From assembly GCF_004342685.1 (NCBI RefSeq), contig NZ_SMBZ01000001.1:124001-188000 (forward strand): a DNA stretch of 64,000 nucleotides, given 5' to 3'. The DNA comes from Sphingobacterium alimentarium. GTDB lineage: Bacteria; Bacteroidota; Bacteroidia; Sphingobacteriales; Sphingobacteriaceae. Both the position numbers and the translations under genes were made by a program. Numbering within the stretch: the first letter of the stretch is position 1; every line of letters begins with the position of its first letter. This document shows, piece after piece, positions 17,077-26,263 of this stretch. The notes beneath the pieces are model-generated. The model was not told the origin of the DNA and did not search any database. It saw only the letters and a program-made list of their open reading frames with translations.

Positions 17077-17196
17077 AGCAAGTTATCTTTTGAGGTACTC
17101 GAAATGAATTTCGGCACTCAAAAGCACTTGCCCTTGCAGGGAGCTGAAAACCGCTCCGAAGTCGCAGTTTTGTTTAACATTAGAAATGGATTTATT

Positions 17197-17631
17197 ATGG
17201 AAGAAAAGAACAGTAAACAAATTAGGAAAACAGGGAGAAAACCGAAGAATGACCCTGCCGTACATCGGTATTCTATTAACCTGAATGCAGAGGAAAACGC
17301 CAAGTTCCTTGCCCTCTTTGACCAATCGGGGATAAGTGTAAAGGCACATTTCATTACGGCTTGCATCTTTCAAAAGACCGTAAAGACCGTAAAAATTGAT
17401 ATGAATGCGGTAGAATACCACGCAGGACTGACCAAATTTTTCAGTCAGTTTCGAGGAATAGCAACCAATTACAATCAGATTGTAAGGCTATTGAACGCCA
17501 ATTTTTCGGAGAAAAAAGCATCTGCATATCTCTATAAATTGGAAAAACAGACCGCAAAAATGAAAGAACTGTTGCTAAAGGTTTTAATTCTTACCGACAG
17601 ATTTGAAAAGCAATATCTACATAAAGAGTAA
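17197..17631 (+). CDS. mobA: MobA-like mobilization accessory protein
   Basis: A 144-residue protein when started at the ATG at 17197. An in-frame ATG at 17104 would add 31 residues from the oriT-like region, which do not resemble the family. A basic N-terminus (KQIRKTGRKPKND) precedes a ribbon-helix-helix-like segment (HRYSINLNAEENAKFLALFD) and a helical C-terminus typical of MobA/MobC relaxosome proteins of Bacteroidota. Such proteins bind oriT and help the relaxase. It stops 4 bases before the relaxase ATG, forming a two-gene operon. Confidence 0.78.
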   Translation: MEEKNSKQIRKTGRKPKNDPAVHRYSINLNAEENAKFLALFDQSGISVKAHFITACIFQKTVKTVKIDMNAVEYHAGLTKFFSQFRGIATNYNQIVRLLNANFSEKKASAYLYKLEKQTAKMKELLLKVLILTDRFEKQYLHKE

Positions 17632-17635
17632 AATT

Positions 17636-18895
17636 ATGATTGCAAAAATCGGAAAGGGAAGCAATATGTACGGAGCGATTTTGTACAATCAGCAGAAAGT
17701 GGACAGGGAAAACGGAGCGGTTTTGTTGCTGAACAAAATACCCGACACAATGGACGGCAGGTATTCCGTAGCGTATTTCAATAAATGTTTTGAGCCGTAT
17801 TTGTCTGCAAACATCAAAACAGAAAAAACGGTACGGCATATTTCATTGAACCCAGACCCGAAAGACGAGGTAAGCGATGAGCAGTTTACGGAAATGGCAC
17901 AGGAATATATGGAACGTATGGGCTACGGAAATCAGCCTTATATTGTTTTCAAACATACGGACATTGACCGAATGCATATCCATATCGTTTCGACCTGTGT
18001 AGGCATTGACGGTAAGAAAATCCCCGATGATTACGACCACCCACGTTCAATGGCAATCTGTCGGGATTTTGAAACGAAATACAACCTGCACAAAGCAACC
18101 GAGCAGGAGCAGAAACAAGCCAACAAAGTTTTCAAACCTGTGGATTACCACAAAGGCGACATCAAAAGTCAGATTGCTTCGGTAGTACGGCATTTGCCGA
18201 AGTATTACAGCTTTCCGACTATGGGAAGCTATAATGCTTTATTGTCGCTGTTCAACATCACAGCGGAAGAAGTCAAAGGCGAGCGGAACGGTCAGCCGGT
18301 AAACGGATTGGTCTATGTGGCAGTGGACGAAAACGGAAACAAGGCAAGCAATCCGTTTAAGGCATCGCTTTTCGGAAAAGACGCAGGAGTTGCACAACTA
18401 CAAAAGCATTTTGAACAGTCAAAAGAGAAAATGAAAACCAATCCTGTAAGGTCAGTTTTAAAGAATACTGTTGAATTGGCTATGCACACGACAAGCAACG
18501 AAATAGAATTTAGAAAACAATTGACCGAACACGGTATTAATACGATTGTTCGCAGAAACGACAACGGACGGATTTACGGAGTAACTTTCATTGACCACGA
18601 GAGCCGTAGTGTATGGAATGGTTCACAGTTAGACAGAAACCTGTCTGCAAATGTTTTTAACGATTGGTGGAACAACGGCAACAAACCCGAACTGAAAACA
18701 CAGGATAACCCTCTTTCCAAAACGAATACAATAGACAACCAACCAACGAAAGACCTTTTTGAGTTTATCCCACAGGAACATTCTCAGAATTTCGATATAG
18801 GATTATTCAGCCTTTTACCTGATGCACAAGGCGTGGATTATAAAGAAGAAACATTTGCTAAACGGATGAAGAAGAAAAAGAGACGATTGCAATAA
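17636..18895 (+). CDS. mobB: MobB-family relaxase
   Basis: A 419-residue relaxase that would nick oriT and lead the strand into a recipient. The ATG at 17636 is preferred over an upstream TTG inside mobA. The relaxase fold covers about residues 1-240. Visible features are an N-terminal GSNMYGAILYN with candidate catalytic Tyr, FKHTD, and the metal-binding HIH (H114, H116). A helical, basic C-terminus ends in KKKKRRL. No coupling protein or secretion genes follow, so another element must provide the transfer channel. Confidence 0.88.
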   Translation: MIAKIGKGSNMYGAILYNQQKVDRENGAVLLLNKIPDTMDGRYSVAYFNKCFEPYLSANIKTEKTVRHISLNPDPKDEVSDEQFTEMAQEYMERMGYGNQPYIVFKHTDIDRMHIHIVSTCVGIDGKKIPDDYDHPRSMAICRDFETKYNLHKATEQEQKQANKVFKPVDYHKGDIKSQIASVVRHLPKYYSFPTMGSYNALLSLFNITAEEVKGERNGQPVNGLVYVAVDENGNKASNPFKASLFGKDAGVAQLQKHFEQSKEKMKTNPVRSVLKNTVELAMHTTSNEIEFRKQLTEHGINTIVRRNDNGRIYGVTFIDHESRSVWNGSQLDRNLSANVFNDWWNNGNKPELKTQDNPLSKTNTIDNQPTKDLFEFIPQEHSQNFDIGLFSLLPDAQGVDYKEETFAKRMKKKKRRLQ

Positions 18896-18897
18896 AC

Positions 18898-18934
18898 AAT
18901 GCAATGCCATTGCATTACTTTTTTACTAACTTTG
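18898..18934 (+). promoter_or_regulatory. operator and promoter of the metal-efflux operon
   Basis: A perfect 19-bp palindrome AATGCAATG-C-CATTGCATT (18898-18916) is followed by the -7 element TAACTTTG (18927-18934), 10 bases before the ATG of the DUF6660 gene. The core TGCAAT-N3-ATTGCA recurs at 25482-25496 with the same distance to another TAACTTTG. It occupies the -33 region, so a bound repressor would block the promoter. The Fur-family protein at 25067 is the obvious candidate. Confidence 0.65.
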
Positions 18935-18943
18935 CAAAAGAAT

Positions 18944-19282
18944 ATGAAAGTCTTTTACTCCATATTGGCAATTTATATGATGACGGTATTTTTAATGCCG
19001 TGTACCGATATGTATGAAAAGGACAACTTTCAAAACCATAACCATTCGGAAGAATTAACCCATCAAGGAAGCCACGACCATCAGGAAACAACTGATATGT
19101 GCAGTCCATTTTGTTTATGCGGTTGTTGTGGAATAGTTTCAGGTATAGTGCTTCAATGGAATGTATACAGCTTAGTTAAGGCGAAGACTTTTGACCTTTC
19201 TAAGCCTAAAGTTTATTATAAATGTACCTTTATATCCCACTATCTGGGGGGAATTTGGCAACCGCCAAAGATTAATGCATAA
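18944..19282 (+). CDS. DUF6660 small Cys/His-rich protein of a metal-efflux operon
   Basis: A 112-residue protein when started at the ATG at 18944, which fits the promoter. A hydrophobic signal-like N-terminus (FYSILAIYMMTVFLMPC) is followed by a His-rich stretch (NHNHSEELTHQGSHDHQE) and a Cys cluster (CSPFCLCGCCG). It probably sits in the envelope and binds metal, though this is inferred only from composition. DUF6660 proteins regularly precede CzcA/CusA-type pumps in Bacteroidota. It is the first gene of the operon, 132 bases ahead of the pump. Confidence 0.65.
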   Translation: MKVFYSILAIYMMTVFLMPCTDMYEKDNFQNHNHSEELTHQGSHDHQETTDMCSPFCLCGCCGIVSGIVLQWNVYSLVKAKTFDLSKPKVYYKCTFISHYLGGIWQPPKINA

Positions 19283-19414
19283 TTTTTAATGTTTTAATGA
19301 TTATAGCTTTTTGCGTACAGCAACAAGCTGAATGTTTTGGGTCATACTTCGTATTTCTCGTATTCATAATCATTGCAATTTATCATTAATTATTCATCAT
19401 TAATCACAATAGAA

Positions 19415-22400
19415 GTGTTAAATAGTATTATAAAATTCTCTATAAAGAATAAGTTCATTATAGGATTGATGACCTTGTTTCTCATCATTTGGGGGGTATG
19501 GAGTGCCAACCAAATCCCCATTGATGCCCAACCTGACATTACAAACAATCAGGTTCAGATTATTACCCTGTCGCCTACATTGGCAGGACAAGAAGTAGAA
19601 CAATTAGTAACATTTCCCGTAGAGCAAAGTATCGTTAATCTTCCAAAAGTAGAAGAGATAAGAAGTGTTTCAAGATTTGGATTATCTGTTGTAACCGTTG
19701 TCTTTCAAGATAATGTCGATATTTATTTTGCACGACAGTTAGTAAGCCAACAGCTGAAAGAAGCACAAGACCAGATACCTGACGGGATTGGAACACCTGA
19801 ACTTGCTCCTGTCAGTACAGGTCTTGGCGAAGTGTACCAATATATTCTTCATCCCAAAGAAGGCAGTGAAGACAAATATTCCGCAATGGATTTGCGGACA
19901 ATGCAGGACTGGATTGTTGCCAGACAACTTTACGGTACTCCGGGAATTGCAGAAGTCAATAGTTTCGGTGGTTTGCTTAAACAGTACGAAGTTTCTATCG
20001 ACCCAAACCGCATCAAGGCAATGGACGTTAGTATTTCCGATATTTTTACCGCCCTCGAAAACAACAACCAAAATACCGGAGGTGCATATATCGATAAGAA
20101 GCCCAATGCTTACTTTATTCGCGGGATTGGTCTGGTTACTTCATTGGAAGATGTAGGAAATATCGTCGTTAAAAATACAGGTAGCGTTCCGGTATTTATC
20201 AAAGATGTGGCAGAAGTACAATTTGGTCACGCAACCCGGTACGGAGCATTGACCTATAATGGCGAAGTAGATGCTGTGGGTGGGATTGTAATGATGTTGA
20301 AGGGAGAAAACACCTCTGAAGTTGTAAAAAGTATCAAAGAAAAAATACCGGTTATCCAACAATCTCTACCCGAAGACGTGGTCATAGAACCATTTTTAGA
20401 CAGAATGGATTTGGTTGATAGAGCGATAAGTACGGTTCAAAAGAACCTCATTGAGGGCGCACTGATTGTTATTTTTGTATTAATTCTATTCCTGGGGAAT
20501 TTCAGAGCAGGACTGATTGTAGCCTCAGCCATACCGCTATCTATGCTTTTTGCGTTGGGAATGATGCGGCTGTTTGGTGTAAGTGCCAACCTGATGAGTA
20601 TGGGGGCTATTGATTTCGGATTGGTAATAGATGGTTCCCTGATTGTTGTTGAAGCGACAATGCATCATTTGGGCTTGCGGAAATCCACACAAAGACTTAC
20701 GCAGGCAGAAATGGATGAAGAGGTATATGAATCTGCACGGAAAATTCGTACGAGTGCCGCATTTGGCGAAGTTATCATCCTCATTGTCTATATCCCTATC
20801 CTTACTTTGGTGGGTATAGAGGGTAAAATGTTTACGCCAATGGCACAGACTGTAAGTTTTGCCATTTTGGGAGCATTGATTTTGTCCTTTACCTATATCC
20901 CGATGATGAGTGCTTTGTGTTTGTCTAAAAAGCCGATTACCAAAAAGAATTTTTCAGACAAAATGATGGACTATCTTCAAGGGGTTTATAAACCATTGTT
21001 AGAAAAAGCCATTCGGATGAAATATGTGGTTATTGCGGTTGCCGTTGGGCTGTTTACCATAAGTATATTCTTTTTTTCACGGATGGGCGGAGAGTTCCTG
21101 CCAAAATTGGGCGAGGGCGATTTTGCTTTCCACTGTATCCTGCCACAAGGAACATCGTTAAGCCAAAGTCTGGAAACCTCTATGCAGGCATCAAGGATAA
21201 TCAAGGAATTTGACGAAGTGAGAATGGTCGTAGGCAAGACTGGTGCTGCCGAAGTACCGACAGACCCGATGCCTCCCGAAGCCACTGACCTGATGATTAT
21301 CCTAAAACCGCAGGACGAATGGAAAACAAAAAAATCCTATGACGAGCTTTCCAATGAAATGATGGAGAAACTTGAAGTTATTCCCGGTGTATTCTTTGAA
21401 GCCAATCAGCCGATACAGATGCGGTTTAATGAACTGATGACAGGTATCAGGCAGGATGTAGCCGTTAAGATATTCGGAGAAGACCTCGACAGTTTGTTGG
21501 TTTATGCCAATAAAGCGAATGCTATTATTCAAACAGTAGAAGGTGCGACTGCTCCGCAGGTAGAACGGGTAGCAGGTCTTCCCCAAATCAATATCGAATA
21601 TGACCGTACCCGAATAGCCAATTACGGCTTGAATGTACAGGAAATAAACGATATTGTCAGCACTGCGTTCGCAGGTAAATCAGCAGGTGTGATTTATGAA
21701 AACGAACGAAGATTTGATTTGGTGGTACGGCTTGATGAAGCCCACCGCAGTTCCATTGAGGATGTGAGCAATCTGTTTATCCCACTACCAAACGGCGACC
21801 AAATACCGCTTTCACAGGTTGCAAACATTGATTACAAATTAGGGCCCGCACAAATCAGCCGTGAAGGCGGTAAACGCAGGATATATGTCGGCTTCAACGT
21901 ACAGGGGCGGGATGTAGCCAGCGTTGTCAATGAAATTCAGGATAAATTGGCTGAACAGATTAAGCTACCGACAGGTTATTATTTTACTTATGGTGGTCAG
22001 TTTGAGAACCTCCAAAAAGCTACCGACAGATTACTCATAGCAGTACCTATCGCCCTGCTTTTGATTTTTATCCTGTTATACTTCACGTTCCATTCGTTCA
22101 AGGAAGCCGTTTTGGTCTATACGGCTATCCCGATGAGTGCCATTGGAGGCGTATTTGCCCTTTTATTGCGGGATATGCCATTCAGCATATCGGCAGGTGT
22201 CGGATTTATTGCTCTGTTCGGTGTTGCTGTTCTGAACGGGATTGTACTGATTGCCACGTTCAATAGACTGGAGAAAGAGGGTTGGAACGAGATTGTTCCG
22301 AGAATTATCGAGGGAGCTAAAACAAGGCTTAGGCCTGTATTGATGACAGCATCTGTGGCAAGTTTAGGTTTTTTACCAATGGCATTGAGTACAAGTGCAG

Positions 22401-23773
22401 GTGCAGAAGTACAAAAACCGTTGGCAACGGTCGTTATCGGAGGATTGATTTCAGCAACTGCATTGACGTTGTTCGTGCTGCCCTTGCTGTACCTCGTATT
22501 TATGAGAAACCAAAAACCTCCGAAAAATAATAAAACGAAAGCCATAGCACCCGTGTTGTTCCTGTTTATGTTCTTGGGATTTTCTCAAAACGGTAAGGCA
22601 CAAACTCCGATAAATGTAGATAAGGCTATCGAGATTGCTGTGGAGAATAACCCTCAGCTACGTTCCAAAAATATGGATATTCAATCTGCCCAAAGCCTTA
22701 GCAAGACGGCGTATGAACTGCCGAAGACCGGTGTAGATTTCCAATATGGGAATATTAACAGTTTCGAATTTGATAACGGCTTCCAGATTTCGCAGACCAT
22801 ACCCTTTCCAACGCTCTTTGGGGCAAAGAAAAACTTGGTCAAAGAGCAAGTCAAAGGTCGGCAATGGTCAAAGGCTCTGACAGAAAATGAACTTAGAAAA
22901 CAGGTAAGAACCTATTATTACCAGTTGGAATATTTGGAGCATAATGCTTCGGTTTTAAAGTATCTTGATACTATTTATGCAGACTTTATCCGCGTAGCAG
23001 AACTGCGGTACAAAACCGGAGATATAGGCAAACTGGACGTTAATACTGCGACTACCAAGAAAGGGGAAATAAGTCTTTTGTATCAACAGAACGAGGTTTT
23101 AAGGCAGAACGCCTATCAAAGCCTTAAAAATCTGATGCAGACACAGGAAGACTTCTTAATAGAACCGCAACCGGATTATACACCATTGCTGTTAAGTTCT
23201 TTCATTGACAGTTCGGCTGTTGCAAATCATCCGAGCATCCAGTTATTGTATCAAGAGGCGAAAATTGCCGAGCAGAACAAGAAATTGGAAAGAGCAAACA
23301 GCTTGCCTGATTTTACATTCGGTTATAATAACATATCGCTGATAGGAATGCACAGTAAAAATGGTGTAGAGCAATTTTATGGCAAAGGACAGCGGTTTAG
23401 TTTTGTTGATTTAGGTATTACAATCCCAATTTTTACCACCACCAAAGCAAAAATTCGCTCGCTTGATTACAAGAAACAATCATTGGAATTAAATGCGCAA
23501 TGGCAGGAACAACAGCTTAAAACGGAATTGGCAAACGCCTTGAAACAATACGAACAATATGTAGCGCAGTTTACCTATTTCAAGGAGCAGGCACTTCCCA
23601 ATGCTGATGAGATTATCAATGCTGCAAAGCTGGGGTACAGTACCGGAGATATTTCTTATGTGGAGTACCTATTTGCCTTGCAGACAACAGCAGACATTCA
23701 GCTTAATTATTTAAATAGCATTCAGCAAATCAATGAGGCTGTAACGCTTATCCATTCATTAATCAGTAAATAA
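19415..23773 (+). CDS. czcA: CzcA/CusA-type heavy-metal RND pump fused to an outer-membrane efflux protein
   Basis: Inner-membrane proton/metal antiporter fused to its own exit duct. I start it at the GTG at 19415 (1452 residues), because VLNSIIKFSIKNKF matches the family N-terminus. Residues 1 to about 1030 form the RND pump (12 membrane segments, two periplasmic loops). The heavy-metal motif in segment 4 reads DFGLVIDGSLIVVEA, starting at D400; CzcA proteins usually have VEN where this has VEA. A short linker with a signal-peptide-like stretch (APVLFLFMFLGFS, then GKAQ) leads into a TolC-like domain of about 400 residues. Fusions of this type occur in Bacteroidota. Substrate is likely Zn, Co or Cd; copper or silver are less likely. 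Confidence 0.9.
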   Translation: MLNSIIKFSIKNKFIIGLMTLFLIIWGVWSANQIPIDAQPDITNNQVQIITLSPTLAGQEVEQLVTFPVEQSIVNLPKVEEIRSVSRFGLSVVTVVFQDNVDIYFARQLVSQQLKEAQDQIPDGIGTPELAPVSTGLGEVYQYILHPKEGSEDKYSAMDLRTMQDWIVARQLYGTPGIAEVNSFGGLLKQYEVSIDPNRIKAMDVSISDIFTALENNNQNTGGAYIDKKPNAYFIRGIGLVTSLEDVGNIVVKNTGSVPVFIKDVAEVQFGHATRYGALTYNGEVDAVGGIVMMLKGENTSEVVKSIKEKIPVIQQSLPEDVVIEPFLDRMDLVDRAISTVQKNLIEGALIVIFVLILFLGNFRAGLIVASAIPLSMLFALGMMRLFGVSANLMSMGAIDFGLVIDGSLIVVEATMHHLGLRKSTQRLTQAEMDEEVYESARKIRTSAAFGEVIILIVYIPILTLVGIEGKMFTPMAQTVSFAILGALILSFTYIPMMSALCLSKKPITKKNFSDKMMDYLQGVYKPLLEKAIRMKYVVIAVAVGLFTISIFFFSRMGGEFLPKLGEGDFAFHCILPQGTSLSQSLETSMQASRIIKEFDEVRMVVGKTGAAEVPTDPMPPEATDLMIILKPQDEWKTKKSYDELSNEMMEKLEVIPGVFFEANQPIQMRFNELMTGIRQDVAVKIFGEDLDSLLVYANKANAIIQTVEGATAPQVERVAGLPQINIEYDRTRIANYGLNVQEINDIVSTAFAGKSAGVIYENERRFDLVVRLDEAHRSSIEDVSNLFIPLPNGDQIPLSQVANIDYKLGPAQISREGGKRRIYVGFNVQGRDVASVVNEIQDKLAEQIKLPTGYYFTYGGQFENLQKATDRLLIAVPIALLLIFILLYFTFHSFKEAVLVYTAIPMSAIGGVFALLLRDMPFSISAGVGFIALFGVAVLNGIVLIATFNRLEKEGWNEIVPRIIEGAKTRLRPVLMTASVASLGFLPMALSTSAGAEVQKPLATVVIGGLISATALTLFVLPLLYLVFMRNQKPPKNNKTKAIAPVLFLFMFLGFSQNGKAQTPINVDKAIEIAVENNPQLRSKNMDIQSAQSLSKTAYELPKTGVDFQYGNINSFEFDNGFQISQTIPFPTLFGAKKNLVKEQVKGRQWSKALTENELRKQVRTYYYQLEYLEHNASVLKYLDTIYADFIRVAELRYKTGDIGKLDVNTATTKKGEISLLYQQNEVLRQNAYQSLKNLMQTQEDFLIEPQPDYTPLLLSSFIDSSAVANHPSIQLLYQEAKIAEQNKKLERANSLPDFTFGYNNISLIGMHSKNGVEQFYGKGQRFSFVDLGITIPIFTTTKAKIRSLDYKKQSLELNAQWQEQQLKTELANALKQYEQYVAQFTYFKEQALPNADEIINAAKLGYSTGDISYVEYLFALQTTADIQLNYLNSIQQINEAVTLIHSLISK

Positions 23774-23781
23774 TACAATAT

Positions 23782-25053
23782 ATGAAACGTATCATAAATA
23801 ATATAGTTTTTAGCGTTCTTGTCCTCGTTGCATTCTTTGCTTTCAACGCCTGTACAAATAATCATAAAGAGGGCGATGGGCATAATCACGGAACGGAAGC
23901 AGAAACAACAACGGACGAACACGAAGAAGAAGAAGAAAATGTTGCAGTGCTGACCGATGAGCAGATGAAAGCGGTGGGTATTGAAATCGGTTCAATTGAA
24001 CAGAAGCAATTATCCGCAACATTGAAAGCCAATGGAGCATTAAGAGTTCCCAACAGCAACAAGGCGAATGCAACCTCGTTGTTTGGTGGTGTTATCAAAT
24101 CCCTTAATGTGGAGATAGGCGATTTCGTAAGGAAAGGTCAGGTTATCGCTACTATTTCCAATCCGCAATTCATACAATTGCAGGAAGAATACCTAAGCAT
24201 CAATAGCCGGATAGAGTTTGCCGAACAGGAACTTGTAAGACAAAGAGAGCTGAACGACGGAAATGTCGGAGCAAAGAAAAACCTGCAAAGTGCCACTACT
24301 GAACTGAACACGTTGAGAACACGGAAGTCTTCTTTGAACCAGCAAATTCAAATGATGGGGATTAATCCGGCTTCCTTGTCAAATTCGAGCCTTAAATCCT
24401 CATTGGTCGTTACAAGTCCGATAAGCGGTACTATCAGCAATGTTTTTGCCAAAATCGGAAGCTATGTAGATGTGTCATCGCCTATTGCTGAAATCATAGA
24501 AAACACAGCCCTGCACTTGGACTTACAGGTGTATGAAAAGGATATTCCTTTAATCAAAATAGGTCAGAAAATAGATTTTGTCGTAACCAACAATCCCAAT
24601 AAGACTTATTCTGCCGAAGTTTATAGTATCGGCTCATCCTTTAGCGGAGAGAGTAAAACTATTGCTGTTCACAGCAAGATTACAGGAGATAAAGCAGGAT
24701 TGATTGACGGAATGAGTATAACCGGAATGGTAAGTTTAGATGATGTATTAAGTACGGCTGTACCCAACGATGCTATTGTCAATGCAGACGGAAAGTATTA
24801 CATCTTTTTGGTCAAGGAGCGGGAAGAAGAAGCTCACGACCATAAAGAGGGCGAAGCTCACGACCATAACCACGGTTCTGAAAAAGGAACTCAATTTGTA
24901 AGAATGGAAGTCGTTAAAGGTGCTACGCAATTGGGTTATACGGCAATTACACCTGTAAGTGAAATTCCGCACGGTGCGCATATCGTGGTAAAAGGCGCGT
25001 TTTTTGTGAATGCAAAAATGGATGATTCGGGAGAACACGCCCACGCTCACTAA
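23782..25053 (+). CDS. czcB: CzcB-type periplasmic adaptor lipoprotein
   Basis: Membrane-fusion subunit linking the pump to the outer-membrane duct, 423 residues. It has a lipoprotein signal with lipobox FNAC (Cys24), then a His/acid-rich metal-binding-like segment (DGHNHG, then a poly-Glu run), a barrel-sandwich/hairpin core (about residues 80-240) and C-terminal beta-barrel domains. A second His-rich loop (EEAHDHKEGEAHDHNHG) and an AHAH tail near the C-terminus are additions suited to Zn or similar ions. It lies 8 bases after the pump gene, clearly in the same operon. Confidence 0.9.
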   Translation: MKRIINNIVFSVLVLVAFFAFNACTNNHKEGDGHNHGTEAETTTDEHEEEEENVAVLTDEQMKAVGIEIGSIEQKQLSATLKANGALRVPNSNKANATSLFGGVIKSLNVEIGDFVRKGQVIATISNPQFIQLQEEYLSINSRIEFAEQELVRQRELNDGNVGAKKNLQSATTELNTLRTRKSSLNQQIQMMGINPASLSNSSLKSSLVVTSPISGTISNVFAKIGSYVDVSSPIAEIIENTALHLDLQVYEKDIPLIKIGQKIDFVVTNNPNKTYSAEVYSIGSSFSGESKTIAVHSKITGDKAGLIDGMSITGMVSLDDVLSTAVPNDAIVNADGKYYIFLVKEREEEAHDHKEGEAHDHNHGSEKGTQFVRMEVVKGATQLGYTAITPVSEIPHGAHIVVKGAFFVNAKMDDSGEHAHAH

Positions 25054-25066
25054 AAAACATTGGATA

Positions 25067-25489
25067 ATGAAAAAAAACATTGAACAGAAGCTGTTGTCAA
25101 AGAACACCAATCCGACAAGTATGCGGATATTGGTGTACGACTTCTTGGAGCAACAGCAGACAGCAATGTCCTTATCTGAAATTGAGAGCCATTTTTATAA
25201 AGCAGACAGGGTTACGATTTACAGGACTTTGAAAACTTTTGAAGAAAAAGGCATTGTACACAGTATTCAGGAGAACACTACGGTCAAGTATATTCTGTGC
25301 CACGATGGGTGTGATGAAAATACACACAAGGATTGGCACTTACATTTCTATTGTAAGATTTGTAAGCAGACAACCTGTAAGGAGGATTTTATAATACCGC
25401 AGAATGGAAGTCAGAATTACCGTATCGACGAACTAAAATTATTTGGTAAGGGAATTTGTGAAAACTGTTTAAAGGAGAGTTTGCAATAG
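25067..25489 (+). CDS. Fur-family metalloregulator of the efflux island
   Basis: A 140-residue Fur/Zur/PerR-type repressor, started at the ATG at 25067, 13 bases after czcB. It has a winged-helix DNA-binding half (about residues 8-80, YKADRVTIYRTLKTFEEKG) and a metal-binding half with WHLHFYC, Cys96/Cys99 and Cys131/Cys134, the last four forming the structural zinc site of the family. Encoded within the operon whose promoter carries a palindrome, it most likely controls it and the downstream transcript through the TGCAAT-N3-ATTGCA sites. Which metal it senses is unknown, but Zn is a reasonable guess. Confidence 0.88.
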   Translation: MKKNIEQKLLSKNTNPTSMRILVYDFLEQQQTAMSLSEIESHFYKADRVTIYRTLKTFEEKGIVHSIQENTTVKYILCHDGCDENTHKDWHLHFYCKICKQTTCKEDFIIPQNGSQNYRIDELKLFGKGICENCLKESLQ

Positions 25490-25517
25490 CATTGCAGGCT
25501 CTCCCTGTGTAACTTTG
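25482..25517 (+). promoter_or_regulatory. second metal operator plus promoter, overlapping the fur stop
   Basis: TGCAAT (25482-25487), AGC, ATTGCA (25491-25496), then TAACTTTG (25510-25517). The palindrome centre is 21 bases from the -7 element, against 20 at 18907. It starts inside the last codons of the Fur-family gene and would drive the transglutaminase and P-type ATPase genes. Confidence 0.65.
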
Positions 25518-25536
25518 TTATAAATATAAATGTGTT

Positions 25537-26241
25537 ATGGACACCTATCTTAAAGAAACAAAAATCCTTGACTACTCCAATGCTTCCATACAAAAGCTAT
25601 TGGAGCAGAGAGGGTGGGAAAACTTGGACACCGTTGCCAAAGTTCAAGCCATTTACAATTTTGTACGGGACGAAATAAAGTTTGGCTATAATGTTTCTGA
25701 TTATATTTCCGCATCGCAGGTGCTGAATGACGGGTACGGACAATGCAACACAAAAGCCACTTTATTAATGGCTTTGTTAAGAGCAACAGATGTACCTAAC
25801 CGTATTCACGGCTTTACCATTGACAAGGCATTGCAGAAAGGAGCTATTACAGGTATTTGGTACAGACTATCGCCTAAGAATATCTTGCATAGCTGGGTTG
25901 AAGTTTGGGTAAACGAGCAATGGTATTTTTTGGAGGGCGTGATTTTGGATAAACCGTACCTCACTAAATTACAGGAACAGAACAGTGATTGCAAGACCAC
26001 TTTTTGCGGTTTCGGGGTTTATACCGATAATTTTGAGAACCCGCCGATTGAATGGAACCTCAATAATACATTTATTCAGGATAAAGGCATCAATCGGGAC
26101 TTTGGCGTTTTTGATACACCCGATGCGTTTTATGCAAAACATCAACAAGAACTGAACGCTTTCAAGAAGTTTATTTTTCAGCATATCGTGAGGCATATAA
26201 TGAATAATAATGTAGAAAGAATAAGAAATAAAAAAGTGTAA
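25537..26241 (+). CDS. transglutaminase-like cysteine protease-fold protein
   Basis: A 234-residue soluble protein without signal peptide. The transglutaminase-like core spans about residues 40-140 with Cys70 in GYGQCNTKA and His118 in LHSWVEVWV; an acidic residue in the following FLEGVILD would complete the triad. Its substrate is unknown. Relatives occur beside metal-efflux genes in Bacteroidota. It is the first gene after the second metal operator and precedes the ATPase by 22 bases, so it is probably induced by metal; how it contributes is unclear. Confidence 0.75.
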   Translation: MDTYLKETKILDYSNASIQKLLEQRGWENLDTVAKVQAIYNFVRDEIKFGYNVSDYISASQVLNDGYGQCNTKATLLMALLRATDVPNRIHGFTIDKALQKGAITGIWYRLSPKNILHSWVEVWVNEQWYFLEGVILDKPYLTKLQEQNSDCKTTFCGFGVYTDNFENPPIEWNLNNTFIQDKGINRDFGVFDTPDAFYAKHQQELNAFKKFIFQHIVRHIMNNNVERIRNKKV

Positions 26242-26263
26242 CGAACCTAAAAAATTAAAGGCT

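Noticed and set aside
17104-17196. Upstream ATG for mobA adding 31 residues
   Set aside because: The added sequence overlaps hairpin-rich DNA next to the candidate oriT and lacks family similarity; the ATG at 17197 precedes the typical basic N-terminus.
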